Below are positions 10,011 to 20,174 of a DNA stretch of 64,000 nucleotides, piece by piece. A model generated the notes under the pieces. It was not told the DNA's origin and searched no databases. It worked only from the letters and a program-made list of their open reading frames with translations. Both the position numbers and the translations under genes were made by a program. The stretch is from contig CM058232.1 in the NCBI GenBank assembly GCA_030180135.1, forward strand, positions 59,541,330 to 59,605,329, read 5' to 3'. Every line of letters starts with the position of its first letter. Position 1 is the stretch's first letter. This stretch comes from Orychophragmus violaceus (lineage: Eukaryota > Streptophyta > Magnoliopsida > Brassicales > Brassicaceae).

Positions 10011-10681
10011 TGAAGGATTGTTTAGTTGATCCTGATTCAATTCTTAGATTCATATCAACCTAAACATGCGATCTAGGTTCTTCTCAGAATAGAAACAAAT
10101 GATGATCTCACCTTATACCTGTTTGCAGCGGAATTGATGGTATGTCTGAGATCAGAGAAACACCGAGGGATGAATCCTCCAAAGGTTCACACACGCGATC
10201 ACAGGAAACAGCTGCTAGACCACTAGGAGCTCGGCGCAAAAGAGAGAGAGAGTTTTCGGCTGGGGCTTAGGGTTAATTGTCCAGAAACTCGAGTTTTACC
10301 TTATAAAACTTGTCTGATTCCGTTTGGGCCATTTGGCCCAAACACCAATTAACTAGACGGCATTCGCGCACTGTGTCGACCGATACCCCTTGTGTATCGA
10401 TCGACACACAGTGCCTAAACCGTTTTATTCTCTCTAAGTACAGTAAATGCCTAGCACTTTTACCGTACTTCTGCTAAACCGTTCCTACACATTTTCCTGT
10501 TAGCTTAGGCGTGTGACCCATATGGGATCATATAATAAAGGCAATAAGTCCAAGACTTATAGATCATGAGCGGACTCTAGCAAGCCAACATGACCCCCAG
10601 TATTATACGACTTATGTCTGATCATTGACATACTCTTACTTTCTAGAGACAGTACCGAGATTACTGGACACAATTCCAACA
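10011..10681 (-). repeat. Copia 5' LTR
   Basis: 671 bases, same as 2861-3531 except A at 10588 where the other has T (3438). It would carry the promoter of the minus-strand element. Confidence 0.95.
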
Positions 10682-10686
10682 TTTGA
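10682..10686. repeat. Target site duplication TTTGA (right copy)
   Basis: Exact copy of 2856-2860, immediately after the LTR. Confidence 0.95.
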
Positions 10687-11150
10687 ATGGGCCTTATCCC
10701 CTAGGTGCAAGCTTGGATTTCCTCTGGTTTGGAAGCTTCTCAGTCCTCATATGAAGCCGAACCCATTCTCCTGGTTCAAAGGTTACTTCTTACATGCCCT
10801 TGTCTGCATACTTCTTGTACTGAATTGTTTTCTTTTCAGTGTTCGCCTTAAACTTCTAGTGGATCTTTCTGACCATCTCTGCCTTGCTTTCTCCGTCCTG
10901 GTTGGCTTGTTCATGTTGTGGCAGTGGTGTAAGATCTAAATGAGTAATAGGCTTAAAACCATAGACAATCTCAAAGGGAGAGCTTAGTAGCATAATGAGG
11001 CAAAGCAAATTCAATATAAGGTAAGCCGTAAGGCAAATTATGTAAGTTTCTACCAACCATGGCCCTCAACAGGGAGGAGAGTGTGCAATTCACAACCTCA
11101 GTTTTTCCCATTAGTTTGAGGATGGAGTGTTCCTGAGAATAGTAGCTTGT
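10687..11150 (-). pseudogene. CRM-A integrase C-terminal half (decayed)
   Basis: Frames broken by indels read PFEIVYGFKPITHLDLTPLP, KAEMVRKIH and KLPNQRKSKLAPRG in order, the post-catalytic part of a chromovirus integrase. The catalytic Glu region is scrambled. It continues at 2855 on the far side of the Copia element. Confidence 0.7.
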
Positions 11151-11152
11151 TC

Positions 11153-11620
11153 CTAACTATCTCTACAGTGTTCTCCAAAAGGGGCTGAGGAATTTGGTGT
11201 CCCTGTCAGATAGAATGGTCCTAGGAAATCCATGAAGACGCACCAACTCCTTGAAGAACAGATCAGCAGTTTGTGTGGCATCATTTGTTTTGGCACAAGG
11301 GATAAATGAGCCATTTTTGAGAACCGGTCTACTACTACAAAGATGGAATCCTTATATCTGATCTTTGGGAGTTTTAGAACAAAATCTATGGAAACATCTA
11401 CCCAAGGCATGATATAAATAGGTAAAGGAATGTAAAGACCATTAGGATGTGACATGGATTTAGCCTTAAGGCATATGATGCATTTGGATAAGAACTTCTC
11501 TACATCTCTTTTAAGGTGTGGCCAGAAGAAATGTTCAGTGATGATGCTTCGGGTTTTATCCACACCAATAGGCCCCATCAGTCCACCACCATAAGCTTCC
11601 CTTAGGAGTAATTCTCTCAT
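11153..11620 (-). pseudogene. CRM-A integrase zinc domain and core start
   Basis: 155 residues opening MRELLLREAYGGGLMGPIG. In CRM-B the matching segment is AHGGGLMGHFG, so both zinc-binding His of the HHCC domain are replaced here (Tyr and Pro), while the Cys pair in CIICLKAK remains. The first catalytic Asp is in VSIDFVLKLP, followed by DSIFVVVDRFSKMAH. The frame then shifts and the second Asp and the Glu are not in this frame. Inactive. Confidence 0.75.
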
Positions 11621-12386
11621 TGATCTTTGAGGTATGAAAGCCTCGTATCTCTGAACAGGTACCCTTCATGTTGGTATAATAAGCCATGACCCTTTTTGAA
11701 TGTTTCTGCAAAATCAGGGTCAGTAGCATACTGATCTTTTAAATGTTCAAACCCCAATACCTTTGCCTCCATGGTTGTGATCAGTGTATATCTCCTAGAA
11801 TAGGCATCAACTACAATTTTTTATTTACCCTTTTGTATTTGATTACATAGGGAAAGGTCTCAACAAACTCCAGCCACTCTGTATGCCTTCTCTTCAGTGT
11901 TGTCTGACCTATAAGGTGTTTGAGTGTCTCATGGTCAATGTGAATGATGAATACTTTGGAAAGCAGGTAGTGTTGCCATGTCTAAAGTGGTCTAACAAAT
12001 GCATAGAGCTCCTCGTCATAGTTGGGATAGTTGAGAGCTGCTCCATTGAGTTTCTCACTGAAATAGGCTATTGGTTTTCCACCTTGTGTCAAGACTGCTT
12101 CAATCCCTGTACCTGATTAATCACACTCAATCTCAAGCATTTTGTCAAAATTTGTAAGTACCAGAATAGGTGCATGCGTGAGGCTATCTTTGAACTTGTT
12201 AAAGGCTACTTCGTGAGCTGGTCCCAAATAAAGGCAGTGTCCTTGTTAATGTATGAGTTTAGAGGAGCAGCTATGGTACTGAAGTCTTTAATAAACCTCC
12301 GGTAGAACTTGGCTAAACCGTGGAAGCTTATGACATCTCCAATGGTGGATTGAGTGGGCCATTCTTATATGGATTTGATATTCTCC
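11621..12386 (-). pseudogene. CRM-A RNase H region (decayed)
   Basis: Broken frames give FHGLAKFYRRFIKDFSTIAA, TAFIWDQ, RRHTEWLEFVETFPYVIKYK and other landmarks of the RT thumb to RNase H segment, in the right order but with several stops and frame changes. Confidence 0.65.
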
Positions 12387-13202
12387 TCATCCACCCTGTC
12401 CATGTGAACGAACAAAAAATCCTAGAAAGACTAACTGATCAATGAAAAAGGTACAATTCTTCATATTAACACATAATTCTTCTACCCTAAGTGTTGTCAT
12501 CACTTGTTCTAAATGTACTAGATGATCAGAGAAGCATTGACTGTAAATCAGTATATCATCAGAGTATACTACTACAAAGTTAGAGATGTATGCTCTCAGG
12601 ACATGGTTCATGAGCCTCATGAATGTGCTTGCCGCATTGGTGAGTCCAAATGGCATGACAAGCCATTCATAAAGGCCTCTCTTGGTTTTGAAGAGTGTCT
12701 TCCATTCATCTCCTTCTTTTATTCTGACTTGGTGGTATCCACTATTCAAATCTATCTTGGAGAAGATTGTTGCCCCACTAAGCTCATCCAGCATGTCATC
12801 TAAGCGTGGAATGGGGTGCTTGTATTTGATGGTGATGTTGTTTATTGCCCTACAATGCACACACATCCTCCATGTTCCATCCTTCTTAGGAACTAACAAG
12901 ACTGGTACTGCACAAGGGCTTAAGCTCTCTGTGATGTAACCCTTGGACATGAGGTCTTGAACCTGTTTTTCTACCTCTTTATCTTCTTCAGGATTGACCC
13001 CATAAACTGGTATGTTTGGAAGAGGAGCTCCTGGTACTAGGTCAATATGATTCTCTATGTCACATATAGGGGGAAGTGCTGCTGGAATCTCATCAGGAAA
13101 AACATCAGAAAACTTGGTTAGTAGTTTAAGTATCTCATTTGGTAGCTCTTGTTCTCCTTCTGGTCCTTTGAACAAGCTTTCTTTGTAAGCAATTAGTAAC
13201 AC
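12387..13202 (-). pseudogene. CRM-A reverse transcriptase
   Basis: 271 residues, the longest open piece of CRM-A. It starts in the spacer before RT (FSDVFPDEIPAALPP), then VPVLLVPKKDGTWRMCV, FSKIDLNSGYHQVRIK, LYEWLVMPFGLTNAASTFM, and the active site as YSDD where CRM-B has YFDD. The two catalytic Asp remain. It ends by frameshift after FVRSHGQGG. Parent of the element is gone, so it is classed as a pseudogene despite the open frame. Confidence 0.8.
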
Positions 13203-13405
13203 CTATTCATTTGATTCTAGTGATTTAAACATAATATTGGGTGTTACATACAAACTGGTTTTACTTACCTTTCTCCCTTTGTCCATAGCCTTCTGCATTT
13301 CAAAGACTTCATGTGGCGTAGGTGGTACAAGGTTGTGCTTTTTGTTGTTGTGAATGAAGTTCTAGTGTTGGTTCAGCCATTGTGGAGTGTCTCATTGTCA
13401 AATTG
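13203..13405 (-). pseudogene. CRM-A protease-RT linker (decayed)
   Basis: About 200 bases corresponding by position to the CRM-B linker between protease and RT. Stops are present in all frames; scraps of the linker are legible. Confidence 0.5.
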
Positions 13406-13663
13406 TCAAGGTCTCCCCAACAGAATGTGACCTTCCTGCATAGGAGTAACATCACAAACAATTTGATATGTATACCTTCCTATACTGAATGGTATGATCA
13501 TCTTCTCTCCGTTCTTGAGCTTTATTTCATCATTCAGCCATTTCAACTTATATGGCCTGGGAAGCTTGGTTGTCTTGAGTCCTAACTTCTGCACCAAATA
13601 CTGACTAGCAACATTAGTACACGAGTCTCCATCAATAATGAGGCTATATACCTTGGATGCCAC
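13406..13663 (-). pseudogene. CRM-A aspartic protease
   Basis: 85 residues covering VYSLIIDGDSCTNVASQYLV through EGHILLGRP. The chromovirus active site is IIDGGSC in CRM-B; here it is IIDGDSC, so the Asp is kept and the second Gly changed. The flap-side GHILLGRP end is intact. The upstream join to gag is broken by a short frame change near 13680. Confidence 0.75.
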
Positions 13664-13701
13664 AATGCATCTAGAGTGAAGATGTTCTCCCTTTGGATGG
13701 T

Positions 13702-13912
13702 TTATGGCTCAAACATTGCACTTAGGGACCTCCTGGTTACAAAGAGCACTCCAACATCTAGATAATCAATGGCATCTCCTTCTGATTCCACTGATTTTGG
13801 CTCTGCCTCATCATGAGATTCAAAGTCTCCATTGTCCTTGAGAATCATAACTCTCTGGTTAGGACATTCTCTTGCATAATTCTCTTTTCCTTGGCACTTG
13901 AAGTAGGTGATA
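13702..13912 (-). pseudogene. CRM-A gag zinc knuckle and gag-protease junction
   Basis: Reads YFKCQGKENYARECPNQRVM, then an acidic stretch and VTRRSLSAMFEP. In CRM-B the knuckle is CCKCQGKGHYARDC; here the first Cys is Tyr and the His is Asn, so zinc binding would be lost. At 13912 the gag sequence stops abruptly at a Helitron-type terminus. Confidence 0.75.
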
Positions 13913-13943
13913 CTAGTATAATTCGCTCGCACCATGTGTGAGC
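13913..13943 (-). mobile_element. Helitron-like 3' terminus
   Basis: On the minus strand a hairpin (stems GTGAGC/GCTCGC type, plus-strand stems 13925-13932 and 13936-13943, 3-base loop, one mismatch) is followed after 11 bases by CTAG and then host T. This is the standard Helitron 3' end: hairpin, CTRR, insertion before T. Host gag resumes at the next base, so the boundary is sharp. Confidence 0.65.
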
Positions 13944-15080
13944 ACAAACATTATTAACGCATCATTTTAGAAAAATATAAGATCATCAATTTAATTTAAC
14001 AACAATAATATTATTAAAAATCTATATGAGACTATCAGTAATTATATATATAAACATTATTGTACTTAACTTAACTTCTTATTAAACATTTGTATAATTT
14101 ATTTTAAAATAAAATTAATAACAAAAAATTATAATTATATATATATATATATATTAACATCAATATGTAATTTTTTATTCAAAATAATTTATAATTTATA
14201 TAAATTCAAAATTTATGTAAATATGAAAATTTTACTATATTGACAAAAAAAATTTACTATATAAAATTGTATTATCCAGAACAATCATATTTATTAATAT
14301 TTATAAAATTTCATAAATATTTTTATATTTATCATCTTACTTTTTATTTTTTTATCCATGGTTATGTATATCTCATAAATAAAATTAAAAATGTAATATA
14401 ATAAGAAGATGTGTATATATATTATAATATTTTGTTAAAGTATTTTATCGTTTATATTTATAAAACTTTATAATTTGTATAATTAATACAAATTATTATA
14501 TAAATTTGTATTATCCACAATAGTCATAATTATCAATATTAAAAATTCATAATTCAAAAATATATTACTATATAATTTTTTATTATCCACAACAGTCATA
14601 ATTATCAATAACAAAAACTCATAATTCAAATATATTTTTGTGAAATTTACTCTAAGTAGTATGAATCTTGAGACTAATTACTAACTTAATATCTCTAACC
14701 CTAAGTTTACTAACTTAGTGTTAAAGAGGTGTAAAATGACATAATTGTCCATTTCAATATACTTACCATTTATAATACTTTTACCTAAAAAATCTTTAAA
14801 AATAAAAATACAAAAATTTATTTAATATAAAATTTGATTTAAAAAAAAAGGAAACAAAGAATATTTTCGTTTTTGAAAGAAAATAATATTTCCATTTTAG
14901 AAATAATCATATAAGCTAATTGCCTTAAACAATTTTTTTCCGAAAATTGCCGTAAAATCAATTAAAAATATTTCCTAAATATTTAAAAATAATTACATAA
15001 ATAATTAGTTTATAAAATTTTATTAATTCAAAACACTTACATAAATTAATGCTTATTTCGGTATTTGCATAAATTGATTA

Positions 15081-15364
15081 TTAATTCAAAACACTTACAT
15101 AAATAATTAGTTTATAAATTTTTAGGATTTTCAAAACGAAAATTTTCAAAAATAAATTTTATAAACTATTAACCTACTTATTTTCTAACGATATTATATT
15201 TTAAAAGTTTCAAAAATCATTTTTAATTCAAAACACTTACATAAATAATTAGGTTATAAATTTTTAGGATTTTCAAATTGAAAATTTTCAAAAATAAATT
15301 TTAAAAACTATTAACCTACTTAGTTTCTAACGATATTATATTTTAAATGTTTCAGAAATCATTT
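15081..15364. repeat. 142-bp tandem duplication
   Basis: Two near-identical units, 15081-15222 and 15223-15364, each starting TTAATTCAAAACACTTACAT. A partial third copy of the unit start lies near 15028. Confidence 0.85.
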
Positions 15365-15479
15365 TTTGTATAGTCATAAGTTTATTTTAAATTTAAAATT
15401 AGTGTTAAACATTAATTAAGGAAATACAAACAAATCTGCAAATAAAAAAAATTAATTCTAAAATGCCACGTTAGTAAAT

Positions 15480-15960
15480 TTGAAAAATATGTAAAAACTT
15501 AAAATAAATCTGTAACAAATGAAATAAATCTGTAACACTGTAAGACTGGTTTTGTAATTTTTTAACCCTTTCGTCTTTGTAACGGAGTTTCCTAAATCTG
15601 CAACAAATGCAAAAAATCAGTAACACTGAAAATAAAATCTGTAATTTAAATCCGCAAATTATTGAAAAAACTGCAAAATCATATAAAAATCTTCAACACT
15701 AGCCAAAAATCTGCAACTAAAATCTGCAAAAAAAAAAATCCGCAGAAATTTAAAAAATCTGTAACAAACTAAACAAATATGTAACACTACTTACTACTTT
15801 AGTAATAAAAAAGCAACAATAGTGTTTTTTGAGGATTAATATTTAATCCGCAACAAATAAAAAAATCTGCCATACGAAAATTTAAATCTACCCACATATA
15901 TATGTAAACTTCTCAAACAAATCCGCAACCACAAAAATCTTCAACACAAGACTGCATATT
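15480..15960. repeat. Irregular cluster of AATCTGCAAC-type words
   Basis: The words AATCTGTAAC, AATCTGCAAC, AATCCGCAAC and CTGTAACACTG recur at irregular spacing in an AT-rich background. The cluster resembles subterminal repeats of a transposon. No open frame. Confidence 0.5.
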
Positions 15961-16150
15961 TAAATTTGTAGAGAAGGTGACAATTTCGTAAATAAGTAAT
16001 TTTTGTGCTGACGTGGAAAAAAACATTAATGGCAATTCTGTAATTATTTTTTTCTTCCAAATGGTTATAGGGGTAGTTTAGGTAATAAAATAGAGTAAAA
16101 AAGGTCAAAAGATTAGTACTAGCCTAGTAATTGCTCTATTTTTTTATACT

Positions 16151-17559
16151 AGATAAATTAATTCCCCTATATTTTTGTATTTATCGTCTTATCTTTTATT
16201 TTTTTATTTATTCGATGATGCATATCTCTAAAATATAATAAAAACTAATATAATAATAACAAAATTATAAATATAAATTAAGGTTAATACTGTAAAAAAC
16301 CTAATTTCATTAAGTATAACTTAGTAATCAACCAATTTGAGAGTAAATAAAAGCTCAAAAGCATTTCTCAATTAATATAAACATATATTAAAAACCAAAA
16401 TATAACAATAAAAAATGTCAAAAATCTAATGCTAAGACAAAATAACTTTATTGACAAGAAAGTTTTGACGTACATCACGGTTTGGAACCGTTGATTAAAA
16501 TATATATCAATGGTTACAACTTTTCCTAAGTAACACAGCCTTCTCTTTCTCCTCCTCTTACAAATCTTCATCTTCTTCATACACCGAGAACGCATATCAT
16601 CCTTCAATCTCACACATCATATCTGGAACACATCTTCATCTTCTTCATACACCGGATTCTTCCTCTTCTCTTCGCTAATTTTACCGCAAACAGCAATCCT
16701 CCTTGCAAAGCTCACCTTCTGGTCTCTCTTCTTCGTCTCTCGATCTTCATCTTCTTCTACCGCTTTCCCTCCTCCAATACCGTCACCTCCGATCCATCTC
16801 GCCGTTTGCTTCTGTCATCGGATCTGTGTATATGTTCTCGTTCACCGATCTGACTTCTCACTTCCGCCGCTTAGCCTCCGTCATTGACGTCGCAAGATCA
16901 GCTACACACTGACGGCGCTAATCATGTCTTCGTCAGCTTGATTTCTTTTACGGCCATGACCCATGTCTTTCATGAGCCAATAATAACTTGTCTAAGCAGC
17001 CAAGGCTAAGAGCAAACATGACTCGTCGACGACATCCTCGTCTCAGAGTAATTTTGTTTTTTTATTGTATTTTTAACATTTTTTTTGTTGATTAACATTA
17101 TTTAATTTAATTCTTTTTCTATATATTATAAATTATTGTTCTAATTTCATTGTTTTTTTTTTGTTGCTATAATTCATTTTTAAGTTTTATTTACTAATAT
17201 TATTATTTTATATTATGTATATTTTTATGATTATTAATAAAATTAAAGAATTGGTTAATTTTAATTTAATTATTTTTTGTATAATAATAATTTTTTTAAA
17301 TATAATAGCCACAAAGAGATTTGAAACTATTCGTGGATATACCCACAAATTAGGTTGTGGTTATTCGTGCCAAACAACCACAAAAATTTGTCTGCTAATC
17401 CATGTAAGCGTTGCCACAAATTACACGATTCTGAGATATCCTCGAGCTTATAGCCACGAAATATTTTTGTGGTTATCTGTGGCTATGGTAAATATAACCA
17501 CAAATTTTGTCTATTAGCCACGAAAAAATATGTGGCTTTCGAACAATTTTCTTGTAGTG
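16151..17559. mobile_element. CACTA (En/Spm-type) transposon fragment
   Basis: The right edge is TTTTCTTGTAGTG at 17547-17559, the inverted form of the canonical CACTACAAGAAAA end. Next to it, 17300-17530 holds many CCACAAAT/CCACGAAA words in both orientations, the subterminal repeats on which CACTA transposase acts in this superfamily. No matching CACTAC left end was found, so this is a fragment or a deletion derivative with an uncertain left limit. The segment 16560-16910 has a pyrimidine-rich tract with a repeated CATCTTCATCTTCTTC block; I do not recognise a gene in it. Confidence 0.6.
17547..17559 (-). repeat. CACTA terminal inverted repeat (right end)
   Basis: The minus strand reads CACTACAAGAAAA from 17559 leftward. 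The CRM-A gag codons (EYYQYSSAMMVT) stop exactly at this point. Confidence 0.8.
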
Positions 17560-17925
17560 TCACCATCATTGCACTAGAATATTGGTAGTACTCAAAGATG
17601 TACTCCATTCTCCTACCCCAATCCAAATATGCTTCTGGATTGACTTTACCAGCAAATGTAGGAGGTGTCAGCTTGAGATCCTTCCTGTCATGCCATAGTC
17701 TGTCATCTTCAGGATCTTTTTCTCTGGATTTTCCTCAATGTTAGTCCCTTTCAAGCCCCCTTGCTGGTAGATTTGGATCACCTGGAGGTGGTCCAGCATT
17801 ATCCTCTAAGCTGGGCATGTCTTCATCAGTTTCTGCCTCATTTCTTCTCTGATTCTGTCCAACAAGTGCATAAAGCTCCTTGTCATAGGTGTTGGTACTG
17901 GATTTTCCTCTAAGAAATCCGGCCC
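17560..17925 (-). pseudogene. CRM-A gag N-part fused to an RNase H scrap
   Basis: From 17925 downward the minus strand reads SSTNTYDKELYALV, which is RNase H sequence (CRM-B has PTYDKELYALV), and passes directly into QNQRRNEAETDEDMPSLED, which is gag sequence (CRM-B has ETDEDMPDLED). It then runs, with a stop, through KLTPPTFAGKVNPEAYLDW to FEYYQYSS where the CACTA element begins. The gag start itself is missing and about 550 bases of middle gag (relative to CRM-B) are absent between here and 13912. A recombination chimera is the simplest reading. Confidence 0.7.
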
Positions 17926-17927
17926 AT

Positions 17928-18382
17928 TGACAATAAAACAAAGGCGCATATTCATGGGCCCGCTTCAAAATCAAAGACAACGAGACGAGCCGATTCCTTT
18001 GTTGGACCCAGACAAACGATACCGTGACAAGGCCCAAGCGAGGCCGAAGCAAGAAGCGATCGAGCTCGGGCTCGACAAGAGACGACGTGGAGATAGAGCA
18101 ACTCGGTCTTCGTCAGTTCATCTGCTCCACGAGAATCTCGGAGATCGTTATGAAGGCGAGGCCGACATATCGGAACAAGAAAGATCAAAGTCGAGACTAT
18201 TTAAAGAAGAAGTGGCGATTCATTCAAAATATTCCAACCCTAGCTTAGAACACTTCGACTAGATAGCTCGATCTTAATCTTTGTACTCTCTTTTCGACTG
18301 TGTTTGTTCTATCTCGACGATCAATCTCAATAAAGTCCAAATCCACGAATACAAATTCTTAGTGTGAATCCCATATCTCACA
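17928..18382 (+). repeat. Tat 5' LTR (boundaries inferred)
   Basis: Proposed from the first TG after CRM-A sequence stops (17928) to the CA two bases before the primer site (18382). A TATA-like ACTATTTAAAG lies near 18195. No partner LTR exists in the window for confirmation. Confidence 0.5.
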
Positions 18383-18384
18383 TT

Positions 18385-18403
18385 TGGCGCCGACTGTGGG
18401 GAC
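18385..18403 (+). promoter_or_regulatory. Tat primer binding site
   Basis: TGGCGCCGACTGTGGGGAC follows the LTR end. The opening TGGCGCC is complementary to a tRNA 3' end with CCA, and this form is usual for Tat elements. Confidence 0.75.
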
Positions 18404-18456
18404 TATCTATAGTTTTTCCTGTCTTAAGAATCAGATCCTAGATCCGATAGATCGAG

Positions 18457-20174
18457 ATGAATACCGACCAATCTGGCTCTCCCAACGCCACACCACCAGT
18501 CGACCACCCTCAAACGGTTGACAACGTTCCTCAGAACACCACCGGGGTAAGAATCATGGGTCAGACCGACGGCGTGTTGACGAGCTCTACCTTAGTCTCC
18601 ACGACTTCGGCACCAACTGGCCCGGTCGCTCAAACAGTCGCGACGAGCCAGACTCCGACAAATGTTTTGTCAGGAACTAATGATCCGAGCAGAAACTGGG
18701 TATGGATGAGGAATGATTCCATTTCCGCCCCTGCTTCAGGAGGTGGATCTGAAACAACCAGACCTAATTCGCCACTGCCTTCTGCTCCACAGCGACAAGG
18801 CCCAGATGATCTCGCTGAAATCCGTTTGATGTTAAGCCTGCTGGTAAACCGAACGAGAAACAACGAGGCAAGCGCACGGGCCCAAGAGATCGCGAACCGC
18901 TCTCTGGCCGCGCAGCTCGATGAACAGGAAAGGCGCATTAACGCCTGTCTCGAAGAGCTCGCCAACCAAAACCAGGGGGTAGGACAACACATGATCCACG
19001 AACCCCCATAAGTCCTCCACCGTGTACACGCTTGGACTTCTCCCAGGTAGTAACTCCCCCGGGGGCGTCGGGAAATTTCGCCAATACGTCAGGTAGCGGC
19101 TTCCGCCCTATAATGACGCCTATCGCGACTCCGACTCCATTCGGTTCGAATTCAATGGTCACAGATCCAACCGGATCGGGAAACCAACCATTACCCCGGC
19201 CGCCACCTTTCTCGAATAGTTCAAATATCCGGCCGAGGCAACTAGGAGACTCTGCTTTCGCCTCGAGCTCGGGACATCCTAACGGATCAAATACGGTACA
19301 GTTCCGAACGCCACAGGTCGACCAGACGGGATCGTTTCCAACAATCGATCTTCTCGACCCTGTTTTCCCTGGACAACCGTCCACTCAAGCACAAGCCCAG
19401 TTCGCGCCAGCGACAGGCGATGAACACGACATGCTTAGACAGTATATTGAACAAGCTAAGGCTCAGTTCGTCAGTCTGAGCTCCAAAGTTCACATAGCAA
19501 CAAGCGCGGCGCCCAACATCGATCGAGTGATCGAAGAAACGCGACAAACGCCGTTCACAGACCGGATCGCCTTTGCACGAATCCGGGAAATAAAGAAAAC
19601 CAAATTTCCGGAATTTTCTGGGAAATCGGACCCGAAAGCCCATATCAGGGCATTTCGACTAGCAATGGCAAGGGTATACCTTACCGACGAGGAAAGAGAG
19701 CCAGCCTTCTGCAGGCTCTTCGCCGAAAACCTATCGGGCTCCGCCCTAGAATGGTTCGCCGGACAGGAAGAAAGGTCAATCGACAACTTCACCCAGTTCA
19801 TGACGGCTTTCCTCAAACAATACTCCGTCTTTATCGAAGAAAAGACTACTGAGGCAGCTCTATTTAGCGTCTCCCAGAAACCCGACGAGTCACTTCGCTC
19901 GTACATCGACCGATTTAAAGAAATAAAATCCAAAATCACAAACCCGCGAGACGAAGTAGCTATAGAAGCATTGAGACGCAGACTATGGTTCTCGACCAGA
20001 TTCCGCGAGGAAATAACGGTCCGCGAATCACAAACACTCGATGACGCCCTTCATCGCGCATCGGCCTTCGCTCGCCTCGAGGACGAAACTACAGCCCTCA
20101 GAGAAAAGCATCGAAAAGAAAAGAACCCGTCGGGCTCGCAGAACTCGAACTCAAAAAAAGATTCCCGTAAATAA
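18457..20174 (+). pseudogene. Tat gag
   Basis: Starts at the ATG at 18457 (MNTDQSGSPN) and runs 184 residues. A one-base frame change near 19005 moves it to the frame that continues from 19032 for 380 residues. The first part is Ser/Thr/Pro-rich with a polar helix near the end. The second holds the capsid block: FPEFSGKSDPKAHIRAFRLA, LFAENLSGSALEWFAGQEE, FLKQYSVFIEEKT and LRSYIDRFKEIKSKI. It ends in a basic tail and a TAA at 20172-20174, but the same frame resumes at once with the zinc-knuckle region. With two breaks it cannot give full-length Gag. Confidence 0.85.

Larger units (their letters stand above)
2861..10681 (-). mobile_element. Young, nearly intact Ty1/Copia retrotransposon inserted in CRM-A
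   Basis: A 7821-bp minus-strand element with two 671-bp LTRs that by eye differ at one base (3438 versus 10588), a perfect TTTGA target duplication, an initiator-Met-tRNA primer site, a purine tract, and gag, protease, integrase, RT and RNase H in the Copia order. The pol frame is uninterrupted except for one in-frame TAA at 6138-6140. It sits inside the CRM-A integrase tail. LTR identity implies a very recent insertion. A second, truncated copy of the same family is at 48525-49459. Confidence 0.95.
13913..16150 (-). mobile_element. AT-rich non-coding block, probably non-autonomous Helitron
   Basis: Over 2 kb of very AT-rich sequence with no coding similarity on either strand. The left edge is a Helitron-type 3' end. 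It contains a 142-base tandem duplication (15081-15364) and many AATCTGCAAC/AATCTGTAAC words at 15480-15960. The 5' (TC) end could not be located, so the right limit is approximate. A second ACTAG-containing stretch near 16152, followed by sequence resembling 14320-14420, may be another Helitron fragment. Confidence 0.45.
1995..17925 (-). mobile_element. CRM-A: broken CRM-like Gypsy chromovirus, interrupted by Copia and by a Helitron/CACTA block
   Basis: On the minus strand the order is gag start (17560-17870), gag zinc knuckle (13702-13912), protease (13406-13663), RT (12387-13202), RNase H (decayed, 11640-12386), integrase (10687-11620) and, beyond the Copia insertion, the pol tail and LTR (1995-2855). 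The closest relative in the window is CRM-B at 35252-42225, which lets each piece be placed. Removing the Copia element with one TTTGA copy joins the integrase tail to the rest. Assignment to the CRM-like branch rests on pol wording (VIDGGSC-type protease, FHGLASFYRRF) and the pol-LTR overlap; it is moderately secure. Confidence 0.75.

Noticed and set aside
14640..16140. Possible Mutator-like element with long terminal inverted repeats
   Set aside because: Only loose similarity between the AATTGTCC and AATTGCC regions at either side; no clear inverted repeats or 9-bp duplication by eye.
16703..16912. Possible short gene (69 residues, Ser/Leu-rich) in the CACTA fragment
   Set aside because: Pyrimidine-rich sequence with a repeated CATCTTCATCTTC block; no recognisable domain, and its neighbours are AT-rich non-coding transposon DNA.
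18024..18262. Open frames across the Tat LTR (74-111 residues)
   Set aside because: Located in the LTR and overlapping each other on both strands; no similarity to gag or pol.
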